A stretch of DNA of 64,000 bases from Paraburkholderia sp. BL23I1N1 (GTDB lineage Bacteria; Pseudomonadota; Gammaproteobacteria; Burkholderiales; Burkholderiaceae). Below are positions 63,737-64,000 of this stretch, one piece after another. Under the pieces are notes generated by a model. The model saw only the letters and a list, made by a program, of their open reading frames with translations. It made no database searches and had not been told where the DNA came from. The translations under genes and the position numbers were made by a program. The stretch spans positions 496,001-560,000 of the forward strand of contig NZ_RAPV01000001.1 in assembly GCF_003610295.1 (NCBI RefSeq). Direction: 5' to 3'. Within the stretch, counting starts at the first letter, position 1, and each line of letters begins with the position of its first letter.

Positions 63737-64000
63737 TTGCCCAGGAACTGGAAGTCAGCCTGCACATGGCGTTCATGGAAGCACGCCAGGCAAGGCACGA
63801 GTTCATCACGGTCGAACATCTTTTGCTGGCACTGTTGGACAATCCAACGGCCGCGGAGGTGTTGCGTGCATGCGCGGCCAATATCGAGGATCTGCGCCAG
63901 AACCTGCGCAACTTCATTCATGACAACACGCCTACCGTGCCCGGCACGGACGACGTGGACACGCAACCCACGCTGGGTTTCCAGCGTGTGATCCAGCGCG
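63733..64000 (+). CDS. clpA: ATP-dependent Clp protease ATP-binding subunit ClpA (5' end)
   Basis: The first 89 residues are within the window. The N-domain signature [38 protein letters not shown] is the ClpA repeat N-domain. ATG 63733 overlaps the clpS stop. The rest, including the AAA+ modules, lies beyond the right edge. Confidence 0.94.
   Translation, partial: MIAQELEVSLHMAFMEARQARHEFITVEHLLLALLDNPTAAEVLRACAANIEDLRQNLRNFIHDNTPTVPGTDDVDTQPTLGFQRVIQR

Overview
This GC-rich window looks like the main chromosome of a Burkholderia-type betaproteobacterium, most likely Paraburkholderia. The clues are protein similarity, the argG / argF / DUF3579 / rpsT / murJ order, the lpxK / Trm112 / kdsB / adk cluster, and icd with cspA-clpS-clpA. 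Most genes are housekeeping, with a few accessory islands. No tRNA, rRNA or CRISPR array was recognised. The window cuts into queG at the left end and clpA at the right end.

Layout. 1-13.6 kb: queG (3' end), ogt and xerD; an acyl-CoA synthetase; ybaK; plsY; a YajQ-type protein; murB; argG and argF; a DUF3579 protein; rpsT; murJ and a SirB1-type protein. 13.6-20.5 kb: an SDR dehydrogenase, adk, kdsB, a Trm112-like protein, lpxK, xseA and sodB. 20.8-24.5 kb: a probable periplasmic sulfur-oxidation operon of a Tat-exported DsrE-like protein (broken by an in-frame amber codon), an orphan solute-binding protein, a c4-like diheme cytochrome and a TsdA-like thiosulfate dehydrogenase. 24.7-33 kb: envelope proteins, a PQQ-type repeat lipoprotein, a NYN/OST-HTH protein, a ClpP paralogue, an ECF sigma factor and a degenerate EAL protein. 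33.2-41.5 kb: an MFS exporter, a MocR regulator facing a DUF2917 gene, a helix-turn-helix/citrate synthase fusion facing a CoA transferase across nested palindromes, a GntR regulator and an aldo/keto reductase. 41.5-49.6 kb: a Rap1a/Tai-like protein, a GGGSS-repeat surface protein and a four-gene peptide-type ABC operon. 49.9-56 kb: a Ni/Co permease with a cupin, a stand-alone elongation factor G, a DUF192 protein, a tiny secreted protein and a RluE-like pseudouridine synthase.

56.3-64 kb: icd is followed by an accessory islet of about 5 kb. It holds a complete group II intron placed right behind the icd terminator, the 3' remnant of a second group II intron, an orphan glycosyltransferase-like gene and an IS630-family element. 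Then cspA and the clpS-clpA pair resume the core gene order.

The parts most worth a second look are the nested operator between the HTH-citrate synthase and the CoA transferase, the amber codon between the Tat signal and the mature DsrE-like domain, the terminator-associated group II introns, and a long perfect inverted repeat upstream of clpS. All functions come from reading translated sequence; nothing was searched against a database.
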